DNA from: Roseateles_E cavernae
GTDB lineage: Bacteria > Pseudomonadota > Gammaproteobacteria > Burkholderiales > Burkholderiaceae_C
Reading direction: 5' to 3'
NCBI RefSeq assembly: GCF_040187885.1
Contig: NZ_JBDPLH010000006.1
Coordinates: 203,579-267,578 of the forward strand
Length of the DNA stretch: 64,000 nucleotides
A program made the translations under genes and the position numbers. Position 1 is the first letter of the stretch, and the number at the start of each line of letters is the position of its first letter. Shown here piece after piece: positions 51,435 to 60,138 of the stretch. The notes beneath the pieces were generated by a model. It saw nothing but the letters and a program-made list of their open reading frames with translations. It had not been told where the DNA came from and made no database searches.

Positions 51435-52784
51435 ATGGCCCAGACCCGCCCCAACATCCTCTTCATCCTGGCCGATGACCTCGGCTGGGCCGACCTCAGC
51501 GTCTACGGCCAGCGGGACTACGCGACCCCGCAGCTGGACCGGCTGGCGGCCGCCGGCGTGCGCTTCACGCAAGCCTATGCCAACTCGGCGGTCTGCTCGG
51601 CCACCCGCTTCGCGCTGATGACCGGGCGCTACCAGTACCGCCTGCCCGGCGGGCTGGAGGAACCCATCCCCACCGCGCGCGGCCCACGCGGCCCCATCGG
51701 ACTGCCGCCCGAGCACCCGACCCTGCCCTCGCTGCTGGCCGAGGCCGGCTATGACACCGCGCTGATCGGCAAATGGCATCTGGGGTCGCTGCCCGAGTTC
51801 GGCCCGCTGAAGAGCGGCTACCGGCGCTTCTTCGGCAACTACGGCGGCGTGATCGACTATTTCACGCACAAGCCCGGCGTCGGCACCGAGGTCGCACGCG
51901 ATCTCTACGAGGACGAGCTGCCGGTGGAGCGGGCCGGCTACTACACGCAGATCCTGGCCGACGAAGCCGCTGCCTATCTGAGCGACCCGGCCCGCCACGA
52001 CGCGCCCTTCCTGCTGTCGCTGCACTTCACCGCGCCGCACTGGCCCTGGGAGGGTCCGGAGGACGAAGCCGTCTCGCGCGACCTGAGGAGCCTGTTCCAT
52101 TACGACGGCGGCAGCCAGGCCACCTATGGCCGCATGGTGCAGGCGCTGGACGGCGCGGTGGGCCAGGTGCTGGACACGCTGGCCGCCCGGGGTCTGGCCG
52201 ACAACACCCTCGTGATCTTCAGCAGCGACAACGGCGGCGAGCGCTTCAGCAAGACCTGGCCCTTCACCGGCCAGAAGACCGAGCTGCTGGAGGGGGGCCT
52301 GCGCGTGCCGACCCTGCTGCGCTGGCCGGCCGCGCTGCCACCCCAGGTCAGCGAACAAGTCACCGCGACGATGGACTGGCTGCCGACCCTGCTGGCCGCC
52401 GCCGGGCTGCGGCCCCACCCCGACTACCCCAGCGACGGCGAGAACCTGCTGCCCATCCTGAAGGGCGAGGCGCCCGAGCGCGAGCGCCGGCTGTTCTGGC
52501 GCTACAAGGCCAACAACCAGCGCGCGTTGCGCGACGGGCGCTGGAAGTACCTGAAGATCAACGAGCACGAGTTCCTGTTCGATGTGCTGGCCGACCCGCG
52601 CGAACGCGCGAATCTGAAGACCCGCGAGCCGGTGGTCTTCGAGCAGCTCAAGCGCGACTGGCTGGACTGGGACGCCGGCATGCTGGCGATCACACCCGAG
52701 GTCTTCACCCACGGGCTGAACCCGGCCGTGCAGGCCGACCGCTACAGCCCGCAGCCGCTGACACCGCTGCCCCGACCGCTGTGA
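51435..52784 (+). CDS. Type I (formylglycine) sulfatase
   Basis: The 449-residue sulfatase has metal-binding Asp residues in NILFILADDLGWADLSVYG and the maturation motif CSATRFALMTGR, where Cys becomes formylglycine (a CxAxR variant of CxPxR). It also has the GKWHLG motif and NTLVIFSSDNGGE with further metal ligands. There is no signal peptide, so it acts in the cytosol after import of a sulfate ester. It is the last gene of the operon; freed sulfate or sulfite then enters cysteine synthesis. A maturase gene is not in the window. Confidence 0.92.
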   Translation: MAQTRPNILFILADDLGWADLSVYGQRDYATPQLDRLAAAGVRFTQAYANSAVCSATRFALMTGRYQYRLPGGLEEPIPTARGPRGPIGLPPEHPTLPSLLAEAGYDTALIGKWHLGSLPEFGPLKSGYRRFFGNYGGVIDYFTHKPGVGTEVARDLYEDELPVERAGYYTQILADEAAAYLSDPARHDAPFLLSLHFTAPHWPWEGPEDEAVSRDLRSLFHYDGGSQATYGRMVQALDGAVGQVLDTLAARGLADNTLVIFSSDNGGERFSKTWPFTGQKTELLEGGLRVPTLLRWPAALPPQVSEQVTATMDWLPTLLAAAGLRPHPDYPSDGENLLPILKGEAPERERRLFWRYKANNQRALRDGRWKYLKINEHEFLFDVLADPRERANLKTREPVVFEQLKRDWLDWDAGMLAITPEVFTHGLNPAVQADRYSPQPLTPLPRPL

Positions 52785-52797
52785 TCGAGGCTGCTTA

Positions 52798-52818
52798 CTT
52801 GCTTTGCGGATAAGCAAG
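52798..52818. promoter_or_regulatory. Inverted repeat upstream of the encapsulin operon
   Basis: CTTGCTT-N7-AAGCAAG is a perfect 7-bp inverted repeat with a 7-nt loop, 14 nt after the sulfatase stop and 76 nt before the rhodanese start. There is no T-run, so it could be an operator or a weak terminator. Confidence 0.4.
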
Positions 52819-52893
52819 CTCAGAAGCCGCACTTCCCCGCATGCAACCCTCTTCTTAAGCTGGGCTCACCCCATCAGCCACAGCCCCACAGCC

Positions 52894-53379
52894 ATGTCCG
52901 CCACCCTTGAACACCCCGCCACCCTGTCCGTCGAGCAGCAGCAGGCGCTCGACAAGGCCCGCCAGGCAGCCGACGCCGCCGCCCTGCCCTATGCCGGCGG
53001 CCTCAGCCCGAGCCAGGCCTGGGCCCTGGTACAGGCGGGCGTGGCCACACTGGTCGATGTGCGCTCGGCCGAGGAACGCAAATTCGTCGGCCAGGTGCCC
53101 GGCTCGCTTCATGTGGCCTGGGCCAGCGGCACCAGCCTGACACGCAACCCACGCTTTGTGCGTGAGCTGGAGGCCAAGATAGTCGACAAGAACCAGCTGG
53201 TGCTGCTGCTGTGCCGCAGCGGCAAGCGCTCGGCGCTGGCCGCCGAGGCGGCCACCAAGGCCGGCTTTAGCCAGGTCTTCAATGTGCTCGAAGGCTTCGA
53301 GGGCGAGATCAATGCCCACAAGCAGCGCGGCCATGGCGATGGCTGGCGTTTCCGGGGCCTGCCCTGGGAACAGGACTGA
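52894..53379 (+). CDS. Rhodanese-domain protein of the encapsulin operon
   Basis: The start giving MSATLEHPATLSVEQQQALD (161 residues) is chosen; an earlier ATG lies in the inverted repeat. A single rhodanese domain spans about 45-150: TLVDVRSAEERKFVGQVPGS and the active-site loop LLCRSGKRSALAA with the persulfide Cys. It can carry sulfane sulfur. It heads an operon with serine acetyltransferase, encapsulin shell and cysteine desulfurase genes, the standard companions of family 2A sulfur encapsulins. Confidence 0.92.
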   Translation: MSATLEHPATLSVEQQQALDKARQAADAAALPYAGGLSPSQAWALVQAGVATLVDVRSAEERKFVGQVPGSLHVAWASGTSLTRNPRFVRELEAKIVDKNQLVLLLCRSGKRSALAAEAATKAGFSQVFNVLEGFEGEINAHKQRGHGDGWRFRGLPWEQD

Positions 53380-53419
53380 GCGACCCACCTCTCTCGATGA
53401 CCTTCAGAAGGAGGCCGCG

Positions 53420-54367
53420 ATGAGCGCCCTGCCCGAGTCTTTGCCCCTCAGCCAGCCCGATACCGATGTCCAGCTCGACCAGGTCGTCGCCGGCCTGCGC
53501 CAGGCCCGCGTCGATTGGCGCGAGCGCCACCGCCTGCATGAGCCTCGCGGCCGCGAGCTGCCTTCGGCCGAGCTCCTGAGCGACATCATTGGCGGCCTGC
53601 GCGGCGCGCTCTTCCCCTTGCGCCTGGGACCGCCCGAGCTGCGTCAGGAGGCCGAGGACTTCTATGTCGGCCACACACTGGACACCCAGCTGCAGGCCTT
53701 GCGCCAGCAGATCCTGCTGGAGCTGGGCTATGCGGCGCGCCAGCCGCAGGCCAGCGCCGCGCTGGAGCCGCGCGCCCGGCAGCTCAGCGCTGAATTCGCC
53801 CGCGCCCTGCCCGATATCCGCCGCCTGCTGGACAGCGATGTGCTGGCCGCCTACCAGGGCGACCCGGCGGCGCGCAGCGTCGACGAGGTGCTGCTGTGCT
53901 ACCCGGGCATCGAGGCGATGATCCACCACCGGCTGGCCCACAAGCTCTACACCCTGGGCGTGCCGCTGCTGGCCCGCATCATTGCCGAGCTGGCCCATGC
54001 CAAGACCGGCATCGACATCCACCCCGGCGCGCAGATCGGTGCCGGCCTCTTCATCGACCATGGCACCGGCGTCGTGATCGGCGAGACGGCCGTGATCGGC
54101 GAGCGCGTACGCATCTACCAGGCCGTGACCCTGGGCGCGCGCAGCTTCCCGACCGACGCCGACGGCCAGATCAAGAAGGGCGCGCCGCGCCATCCCATCG
54201 TCGAGGACGAGGTGACCATCTATGCCGGTGCCACCATCCTGGGCCGCATCACCCTGGGCCGCGGCGCCACCATCGGCGGCAATGTCTGGCTGACCCGCAG
54301 CGTGCCGCCGGGCAGCCATGTGACCCAGGCGAGCTCACAGCACGAGATCCACCCCGGCAAGCGCTGA
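53420..54367 (+). CDS. Serine O-acetyltransferase (EpsC/CysE type)
   Basis: The start giving MSALPESLPLSQPDTDVQLD (315 residues) is preceded by AAGGAGG. It makes O-acetylserine from serine and acetyl-CoA, the carbon skeleton for cysteine. The N-terminal helical domain reaches about 190 (RRLLDSDVLAAYQGDPAARS), then a left-handed beta helix has hexapeptide repeats (GIDIHPGAQIGAGLFIDHGT, GVVIGETAVIGERVRIYQ, GATILGRITLGRGATIGGNV). The catalytic His is in FIDHGTG. The length fits the EpsC/SrpH form found next to encapsulins, which is longer than E. coli CysE. Confidence 0.93.
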   Translation: MSALPESLPLSQPDTDVQLDQVVAGLRQARVDWRERHRLHEPRGRELPSAELLSDIIGGLRGALFPLRLGPPELRQEAEDFYVGHTLDTQLQALRQQILLELGYAARQPQASAALEPRARQLSAEFARALPDIRRLLDSDVLAAYQGDPAARSVDEVLLCYPGIEAMIHHRLAHKLYTLGVPLLARIIAELAHAKTGIDIHPGAQIGAGLFIDHGTGVVIGETAVIGERVRIYQAVTLGARSFPTDADGQIKKGAPRHPIVEDEVTIYAGATILGRITLGRGATIGGNVWLTRSVPPGSHVTQASSQHEIHPGKR

Positions 54368-54414
54368 GCCCGCAACAAGCTTCCATCTCATCCATCCACA
54401 ACCCAGGAGTTTCC

Positions 54415-55344
54415 ATGGCCGAAAGCCTCGAACCCCAGCAGGCCCTGAGCGACAACGCCGCGCGCCAGCTGGCCAATGCCACCAAGACCGTCCCCCAGCT
54501 CTCGGTCATCAGCCCGCGCTGGCTGGTGCATCTGCTGCAGTGGCTGCCGGTCGAGGCCGGCATCTACCGTCTCAACCAGGTCAAGAACGCCAAGGACATC
54601 CGCGTCGCCTGCGCCGCGCGCGACGAGAGCGAGCTGCCGCAGACCTTTGTCGACTATGACGAGCAGCCGCGCGAGTACTTCCTCAACGCGGTCTCCACCG
54701 TGCTGGATGTGCACACCCGCGTCTCCGACCTCTACAGCAGCCCGCACGACCAGATCAAGGAACAGCTGCGCCTGACCATAGAGATCATCAAGGAACGCCA
54801 GGAGTCCGAGCTGATCAACAACCCGGACTACGGCCTGATCGCCAATGTCGCCCCCGAGCAGGTGATCTACCCGCTGACGGGCGCGCCGACGCCCGACGAT
54901 CTGGACGAGCTGCTGACCAAGGTTTGGAAAGAGCCCGCCTTCTTCCTGACCCATCCGCTGGTGATCGCCGCCTTCGGCCGCGAATGCACGCGCCGCGGCG
55001 TGCCGCCGCCGACCGTGAGCCTGTTCGGCTCGCAGTTCCTGACCTGGCGCGGCGTACCGCTGATCCCCTCGGACAAGGTGCCGGTGGCGGACGGCAAAAG
55101 CAAGATCCTGCTGATACGCGTCGGCGAAAAGCGCCAGGGCGTGGTGGGCCTGTTCCAGCCCGGCCTGGCCGGCGAGCAGAGCCCGGGCCTGTCGGTGCGC
55201 TTCATGGGCATCAACCGCAACGCCATCGCCTCCTACCTGATTTCGCTGTACTGCTCGCTGGCGGTGCAAAGCGAGGACGCCCTGGCCCTGTTGGATGATG
55301 TGGAGATCGGCAAATACCATGAGTATCCTGACAGCTACAAGTGA
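54415..55344 (+). CDS. Family 2A encapsulin shell protein (SrpI-like)
   Basis: The 309-residue protein self-assembles into an HK97-fold nanocompartment. Family 2A features: an extended N-arm (LEPQQALSDNAARQLANATK), TVPQLSVISPRWLVHLLQWL, the E-loop/P-domain stretch VDYDEQPREYFLNAVSTVLD, GRECTRRGVPPPTVSLFGSQ and a C-terminal SLAVQSEDALALLDDVEIGK. AGGAG precedes the ATG. It overlaps the cysteine desulfurase gene by 26 nt, fixing cargo and shell expression together. There is no inserted cyclic-nucleotide-binding domain, so it is 2A, not 2B. Confidence 0.93.
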   Translation: MAESLEPQQALSDNAARQLANATKTVPQLSVISPRWLVHLLQWLPVEAGIYRLNQVKNAKDIRVACAARDESELPQTFVDYDEQPREYFLNAVSTVLDVHTRVSDLYSSPHDQIKEQLRLTIEIIKERQESELINNPDYGLIANVAPEQVIYPLTGAPTPDDLDELLTKVWKEPAFFLTHPLVIAAFGRECTRRGVPPPTVSLFGSQFLTWRGVPLIPSDKVPVADGKSKILLIRVGEKRQGVVGLFQPGLAGEQSPGLSVRFMGINRNAIASYLISLYCSLAVQSEDALALLDDVEIGKYHEYPDSYK

Positions 55345-57091
55345 GGCGGGGCTGCCCGATCTCGCGGCCTTGAGCCGGCTGGCCGGCGAGCTCTTCGCCG
55401 AGCTGCCGGGTGGCGGCAGCAATCCGGCGCTGGCACCGAAGCAGCCGCAAGACCTGAGCCTCAACGACGGCCCGTTGCCGCAGCTCGAAGCCGCGCCGGC
55501 CGGCCAGGCCCATGCCGCCCAGGCCCCGCGCCAGGGCGGCGCGGCCCAGGGCGTGCCGCAGGCCTATGCGGCGGCCCTGCCCTTGCCTTCGGCATCGGCA
55601 CCGAGCCGACCCCACGGGGCTGGCTACTACTTCATCCATGAAGCCAGCCATCCCCAGGCCTCGGCGGCGCCCTTGCCGACGATCGAGGACCGCGTCACGC
55701 CGCAGTCCTTCGGCCTACCCGGCCAGGACACGCTGAAGGCCTTGCTCGGCGATGTGCGCGAGATCAACGGCAGCCGGGACTCATCGGGCGGCTACTACTT
55801 CGTCCAGCCCGAGCAGGTGCAGGCCCACGAGGCCCGCGCCGGCCAGCCGCAGACGACGGAGCGCTCGGTGCCCGGCGGCTTCGACGTCGACGCGGTGCGG
55901 CGCGACTTTCCGATCCTGGCCGAGCGCGTCAACGGCAAGCCGCTGGTCTGGCTGGACAACGCGGCCACCACGCACAAGCCCCGCCAGGTGATCGAGCGGC
56001 TCGCCTACTTCTACGAGCACGAGAACAGCAATATCCACCGCGCGGCACATGAGCTGGCGGCCCGGGCCACCGACGCCTACGAGGGGGCGCGCAGCACCGT
56101 GGCGCGCTTTCTCGGCGCGGCCAGCGCCGAGGAGATCATCTTCGTGCGCGGCGCCACCGAGGGCATCAATCTGGTGGCCAAGAGCTGGGGCACCAAGCAC
56201 ATCGGCGCGGGCGACGAGATCATCGTCTCGCAGCTGGAGCACCACGCCAATATCGTGCCCTGGCAGCAGCTGGCCGCCGAGAAGGGCGCGAAGCTGCGCG
56301 TGATCCCGGTCGACGACACGGGTCAGGTCTTGCTGGACGAGTACCGCAAGCTGCTGAACCCACGAACCAAGCTGGTCGCGGTGACCCATGTGTCGAACGC
56401 GCTGGGCACGATCACGCCGATCCACGAGATCGTGGCACTCGCCAAGGCAGCGGGCGCGCGCACCCTGGTGGACGGTGCGCAGTCGGTCTCGCATCTGCGC
56501 GTCAATGTGGCGGCGCTGGGCGCGGATTTCTTCGTGTTCTCGGGCCACAAGGTGTTCGCGCCGACCGGCATCGGCGTGGTCTACGGCCGCCGCGAGGTGC
56601 TGGAGCAGACCCCGCCCTGGCAGGGCGGCGGGAACATGATTGCCGACGTCACTTTCGAGCGCACCCTGTTCCAGCCACCGCCGTCACGCTTCGAGGCCGG
56701 CACCGGCAATATCGCCGATGCGGTGGGCCTGGGCGCGGCACTGGACTATCTGCAGCGGCTGGGGCTGGAGAAGGTCGCGAGGTACGAGCATGACCTGCTT
56801 GACTACGCGACCCAGCACCTGGTCAGCATCCCGGGTCTGCGCCTGATCGGCACGGCCCAGCAAAAGACCAGCGTGCTGTCCTTTGTGCTGCCCGGCTACC
56901 AGACCGAGCAGATCGGCCGCGCGCTCAACGACGAGGGCATCGCGGTGCGCTCCGGCCAACACTGCGCCCAACCCATCCTGCGGCGCTTCGGCCTGGAGGC
57001 GACGGTACGGCCCTCGCTGGCCTTCTACAACACCTGCGGCGAGATCGACCATCTGGTCGCGGTGGTGCGGCGGCTGGCGCAGCGGCGCTGA
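55319..57091 (+). CDS. Encapsulin-cargo cysteine desulfurase with long N-terminal targeting extension
   Basis: The start giving MSILTATSEAGLPDLAALSR (590 residues) lies inside the encapsulin gene. Residues about 1-186 are a low-complexity Ala/Pro/Gln-rich extension, the cargo-loading region of this family. It contains GAGYYFIHEAS (100-110) and SGGYYFVQPEQ (156-166), two related motifs. From GFDVDAVRRDFPIL on it is a SufS-type group II cysteine desulfurase: WLDNAATTHKPRQVIERL, PLP Lys411 in FSGHKVFAPTG and the persulfide Cys549 in SGQHCAQPILRRFG. It releases sulfur from cysteine inside the shell. Confidence 0.94.
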   Translation: MSILTATSEAGLPDLAALSRLAGELFAELPGGGSNPALAPKQPQDLSLNDGPLPQLEAAPAGQAHAAQAPRQGGAAQGVPQAYAAALPLPSASAPSRPHGAGYYFIHEASHPQASAAPLPTIEDRVTPQSFGLPGQDTLKALLGDVREINGSRDSSGGYYFVQPEQVQAHEARAGQPQTTERSVPGGFDVDAVRRDFPILAERVNGKPLVWLDNAATTHKPRQVIERLAYFYEHENSNIHRAAHELAARATDAYEGARSTVARFLGAASAEEIIFVRGATEGINLVAKSWGTKHIGAGDEIIVSQLEHHANIVPWQQLAAEKGAKLRVIPVDDTGQVLLDEYRKLLNPRTKLVAVTHVSNALGTITPIHEIVALAKAAGARTLVDGAQSVSHLRVNVAALGADFFVFSGHKVFAPTGIGVVYGRREVLEQTPPWQGGGNMIADVTFERTLFQPPPSRFEAGTGNIADAVGLGAALDYLQRLGLEKVARYEHDLLDYATQHLVSIPGLRLIGTAQQKTSVLSFVLPGYQTEQIGRALNDEGIAVRSGQHCAQPILRRFGLEATVRPSLAFYNTCGEIDHLVAVVRRLAQRR

Positions 57092-57382
57092 GCGGTCCCG
57101 GCAGCAGGCGGCGCCGTGCACGCCCCTGTTGCCACAAGTCCGCCCTGTTCTTCCAGCGCGAAAGACCCCCCTCGTCAAGCCTCACGGCCATGGCGGAGTG
57201 AGTGCCCTCACCTCGCCCCGAAGTTGGCGGCTGCCTTTGATGAAAGGCATCGCATATCCCGGGACCGAGCACTACGTCAACGGCAAAGCCCCGCGGCGGG
57301 CGAGGCCGGCGCGGTAAATTAGACAGACAGGGGGGTGGTTAGACAGCGGTTAGTGAACACCATCGCTGCCGGGCTCTATTCT

Positions 57383-57459
57383 TGGCCTGCCCGGAGGGAC
57401 TCGAACCCCCGACCTGCTGCTTAGAAGGCAGCTGCTCTATCCAGTTGAGCTACGGGCAG
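57383..57459 (-). tRNA. tRNA-Arg (anticodon TCT)
   Basis: The acceptor CTGCCCG pairs perfectly with CGGGCAG, followed by discriminator G and encoded CCA. The anticodon stem-loop GCTGC-CTTCTAA-GCAGC puts TCT at 57425-57423. The D arm (GCTCAACTGGATAGAGC) and T arm (CGGGGGTTCGAGTCCCTC) are standard. It is 291 nt downstream of the desulfurase gene on the opposite strand. Confidence 0.96.
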
Positions 57460-57484
57460 AGGTGCCGATGATGCAAAGAAAACT

Positions 57485-57532
57485 TGGTCGGGGCGGCGGG
57501 ATTCGAGCTCGCGACCCTCTGCTCCCAAAGTA
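57485..57532 (-). pseudogene. tRNA-Pro (TGG) 3' fragment, probable old attachment site
   Basis: The minus strand reads TTTGGGA (an anticodon loop with TGG), GCAG, a mutated T arm (GCGAGCTCGAATCCCGC) and GCCCCGACCA, matching the 3' half of a bacterial tRNA-Pro. The 5' half (D arm, 5' acceptor) is not present, and the T loop begins with C, not T. It cannot make a functional tRNA. A tRNA 3' end beside a phage-type integrase remnant is the expected scar of site-specific integration. Confidence 0.7.
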
Positions 57533-57712
57533 CCTATCCATCGAACCTAGGGGCACTACGCGAGACCTAACAAGACCAAAAATTCTTACACTTCAACAAC
57601 TTAACTCTATTTCCCTGTCCCGCGACATTTCAAGAAATCCCACAAAGTCCCGCTCACGGTTTACCCCTGGCAGAACGCAGACCTGTGAAGGAATCTGGAG
57701 CTCGAACCGCCA

Positions 57713-58282
57713 ATGACGACTCGCTACCCAAAATCCGGCAAGGGCCGGCGCTGGACGATCGCAGAACTGCGAGCAATCCCGCTGGACTGGAAAGGCGACA
57801 TCATAGCTGACAGCGACGGCTTGACTGGGGAAGTCCGAGTCACAAACGAAGACGCAGTGGCGGTCCGCTTTCGCTTTGCGTTCAAGTGGGGTGGCAAGGT
57901 CTCTTGGTATCAGTGCGGCTCCTGGCCCGGCAACAGCCTCGAAGTCATCCGCCGCCATCGCGGCGATGCCCGCAACAAGGTCAAGGCTGGCAGGATCGAA
58001 ACCCAGCAACACGTCGAAGCTGTCATCGCAGCAGACGCCCAGAGACGCGCCGAAGACCTCACCAACAATGACCTCATCGACACGTGGCTGCGGGATGGCG
58101 TGCGGCGCAAGGATGGCAACCACGAACTTGGCCTGAAACTGGACAAGAACGTGCGCCCATTCATCGGGACGAAACCGGTCCGCCTGTCGTATGCCCGACT
58201 GCCGGCTGGCACGCAGCGCGCACAATCCAAGACGAGTTTTGCCACAAGCCAGCGACGGTCGAAGCCGTGGTTGAACCGATAG
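57713..58282 (+). pseudogene. Truncated phage-type tyrosine integrase (N-terminal region only)
   Basis: The 189-residue frame resembles the Arm-binding and start of the core-binding region of tRNA-targeting integrases: LRAIPLDWKGDIIADSDGLT, VRFRFAFKWGGKVSWYQCGS, then AEDLTNNDLIDTWLRDGV and KLDKNVRPFIGTKPV. The catalytic R-H-R-Y domain that should follow is absent; the frame runs into unrelated sequence after about residue 165. With the tRNA-Pro fragment it marks a lost integrative element. Confidence 0.7.
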
Positions 58283-58418
58283 GCAAAGCCGTGAGGTAAG
58301 CGGCGGCGTACTTGCGGTCATTGAAAGGATGGAATGCGACGGCCACCCTGAACTGCAGCTGATCGTCACAGTTTCTGCGCTGAAACAGAAGCTCCTACCA
58401 CTGCGAGTCCTGCCCGGA

Positions 58419-58550
58419 TCATGAATCCTTTGGCGGCCGTTTGCTTTTGCGCCAGCGCCGCCAGCCCCACCACTGCCACAGCGCCCAATCCATCACGGCG
58501 CCGAACACCAGCAGCAGCTCGATCAGACCGTAGAAACGCTCAAGGTTCAT
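58419..58550 (-). CDS. Small membrane protein downstream of truncated hemA
   Basis: The 43-residue protein has one hydrophobic helix (FYGLIELLLVFGAVMDWALW) and then a Trp/Arg/Lys-rich tail (WWGWRRWRKSKRPPKDS), so it is probably inserted with the tail in the cytosol. Its ATG overlaps the hemA stop (ATGA), which suggests it was a real coupled gene. Family and function are not recognised. Confidence 0.6.
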   Translation of the reverse strand: MNLERFYGLIELLLVFGAVMDWALWQWWGWRRWRKSKRPPKDS

Positions 58551-59452
58551 CCGCCGTCCCGAAGGAACAGGCGCTGCACCGAGTCCATCCAGTGCCGGTG
58601 CGCCTCGCCGGCGGCGCTGCCGTGCAGCTCGCTGAGCGCGCCATGCAGCATCTTGCGTGTCAATGCGCCGGACAGGGCTTCCATCACCGCCTCGACATCC
58701 TGGCCCCGGGCCAGCGCGCGGCGCGCCTTGGCCAGCTCGGCCTGGCGCCAGTCCTCGGTCTGGCGATGCAGGGCCTGTATCAGCGGCACGCTGGCGCGCT
58801 GCTCCAGCCACTGGGCAAAACTCGTGACCCCGGCGCTGACGATGGCCTCGGCCTGTTGCACCGCCGCCTGGCGCCGCTCGCCATTGCCCTGCACCAGCCG
58901 GGTCAGGTCATCGACCGTGTAGAGATAGACATCGTCCAGCGCCGCCACCTCGGGCTCGATATCGCGCGGCACAGCCAGGTCCAGCATCAGCACCGGTCGG
59001 CGCTTGCGCGCCTTCAGCGCCCGCTCGACCGCGCCCAGCCCGATCAGCGGCAGGCTGCTGGCGGTGCAGCTGATCACGACATCGAACTCGTGCAGGCGCT
59101 GGCCCAGCTCGGCCAGCGGCAGCGAGGCCGCGCCCAGCCGCGCCGACAAGACCTGACCCCGCTCCAGGCTGCGGTTCGCCACCGTGATGCTGCGCGGCCG
59201 GTGCGCGGCCACATGGGTGGCCACCAGCTCGATCATCTCGCCGGCGCCGACAAAGAGCACCCGCGTGTCGTGCAGGTCCTCGAACAGTTGCAAGGCCAGC
59301 TGCACCGCCGCCGCCGCCATGCTGACCGCGTGCGCGCCGATCTCGGTGCTGCTGCGCACCTCCTTGGCGACCGCGAAGCTGCGCTGGAACAGCTGGTGCA
59401 AGGTCGCACCGAGCGCGCCGGCGCTGTCGGCATCGCGCACCGCCGCCTTCAT
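58547..59452 (-). pseudogene. hemA: Glutamyl-tRNA reductase HemA, 5'-truncated
   Basis: The 301-residue frame is clear HemA from the helix after the catalytic domain: QLFQRSFAVAKEVRSSTEIG, the NADPH-binding VLFVGAGEMIELVATHVAAH, ITVANRSLERGQVLSARLG, DVVISCTASSLPLIGLG and VLMLDLAVPRDIEPEVA, through the dimerisation domain. Family length is about 420-430. The N-terminal catalytic domain with the nucleophilic Cys and its His is missing, and homology breaks at about 59455-59465 (before QMKAAVRD). As it stands it cannot reduce Glu-tRNA. Heme synthesis would then require an intact copy elsewhere. Confidence 0.82.
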
Positions 59453-59464
59453 CTGGCGCCAGCC

Positions 59465-60138
59465 CGAGCCGATCGGGGGTACTTCTGGGTGTAAGGTAAT
59501 CGATCGCCGCCACGAAAGTTATGGTTGAAGCGCCTTGGCGATGCCCGGCCTTTTCGTGCGCCCAAGGCGTCGGCGGACAGATCGAGCCGTTCCTGGGACT
59601 GCAGATCCGGAACTACAGGCCCGGCGAGGGGCCTCATCCCGTGATGGCGGAAGTGGCGACTTTCTGGGGACATCGTCCTTTGGGCCTACGCGCGTTGCAA
59701 CACAGGGGGCGCCTAAGCACGGGCGGTGCACGGCTAGAGTTGTAAATAAGCGATGAGTGAAGCCATCGCCGATTGCCCTGCGGCATTCTCATCCTCCGCC
59801 GTCCCACGCTCAGGAGATTCACATGGGCAAGTCCATGGCAGTACACGGCTAGACCGTGCGAGCAACCGATCGGCGTGGCGAAGACGAGGCCTAACGCTGA
59901 TTCCTGCGCGGGCAGGACGGGCTTGCCTTCGCACCCCAGCGGGTCGGCTCGACCACCTGTCGCGATCGAAGGAGAAGCCAATGCCACGTCATCCACCGAC
60001 GGAGCGCCAGCAGCCGATGCTGGCCCACCGGGTCACCGCCTTGACCCCCTAGGGGGGCGGGCCGATCACCAAGCTCCGTTTCACGACCTGCCACGCAGCG
60101 GATGCCGTGGCTCCTCCCCTTCATCAACTACCAATCCC
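59465..60138. other. Rearranged intergenic stretch without supported gene
   Basis: There are about 670 nt between the broken hemA and the broken SDR gene. Short open frames occur on both strands, but none has a recognisable motif or a convincing start. It is likely a recombination junction. Confidence 0.5.

Noticed and set aside
50241..52832. A minus-strand open frame of 863 codons across the dioxygenase end, binding-protein and sulfatase genes
   Set aside because: It is antisense to three genes with intact catalytic motifs, and its composition (Gln/Arg/Ala-rich, no motifs) is typical of a GC shadow.
58283..58418. Protein-like minus-strand text (FHPFNDRKYAAAYLTALPIG) beyond the integrase remnant
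   Set aside because: Too short and not matched to a family I know; it may be another remnant but cannot be supported.
59880..59900. GCCTAAC resembling the RYYYAAC end of an attC site
   Set aside because: No GTTRRRY partner within 150 nt; a chance match to a degenerate 7-mer.
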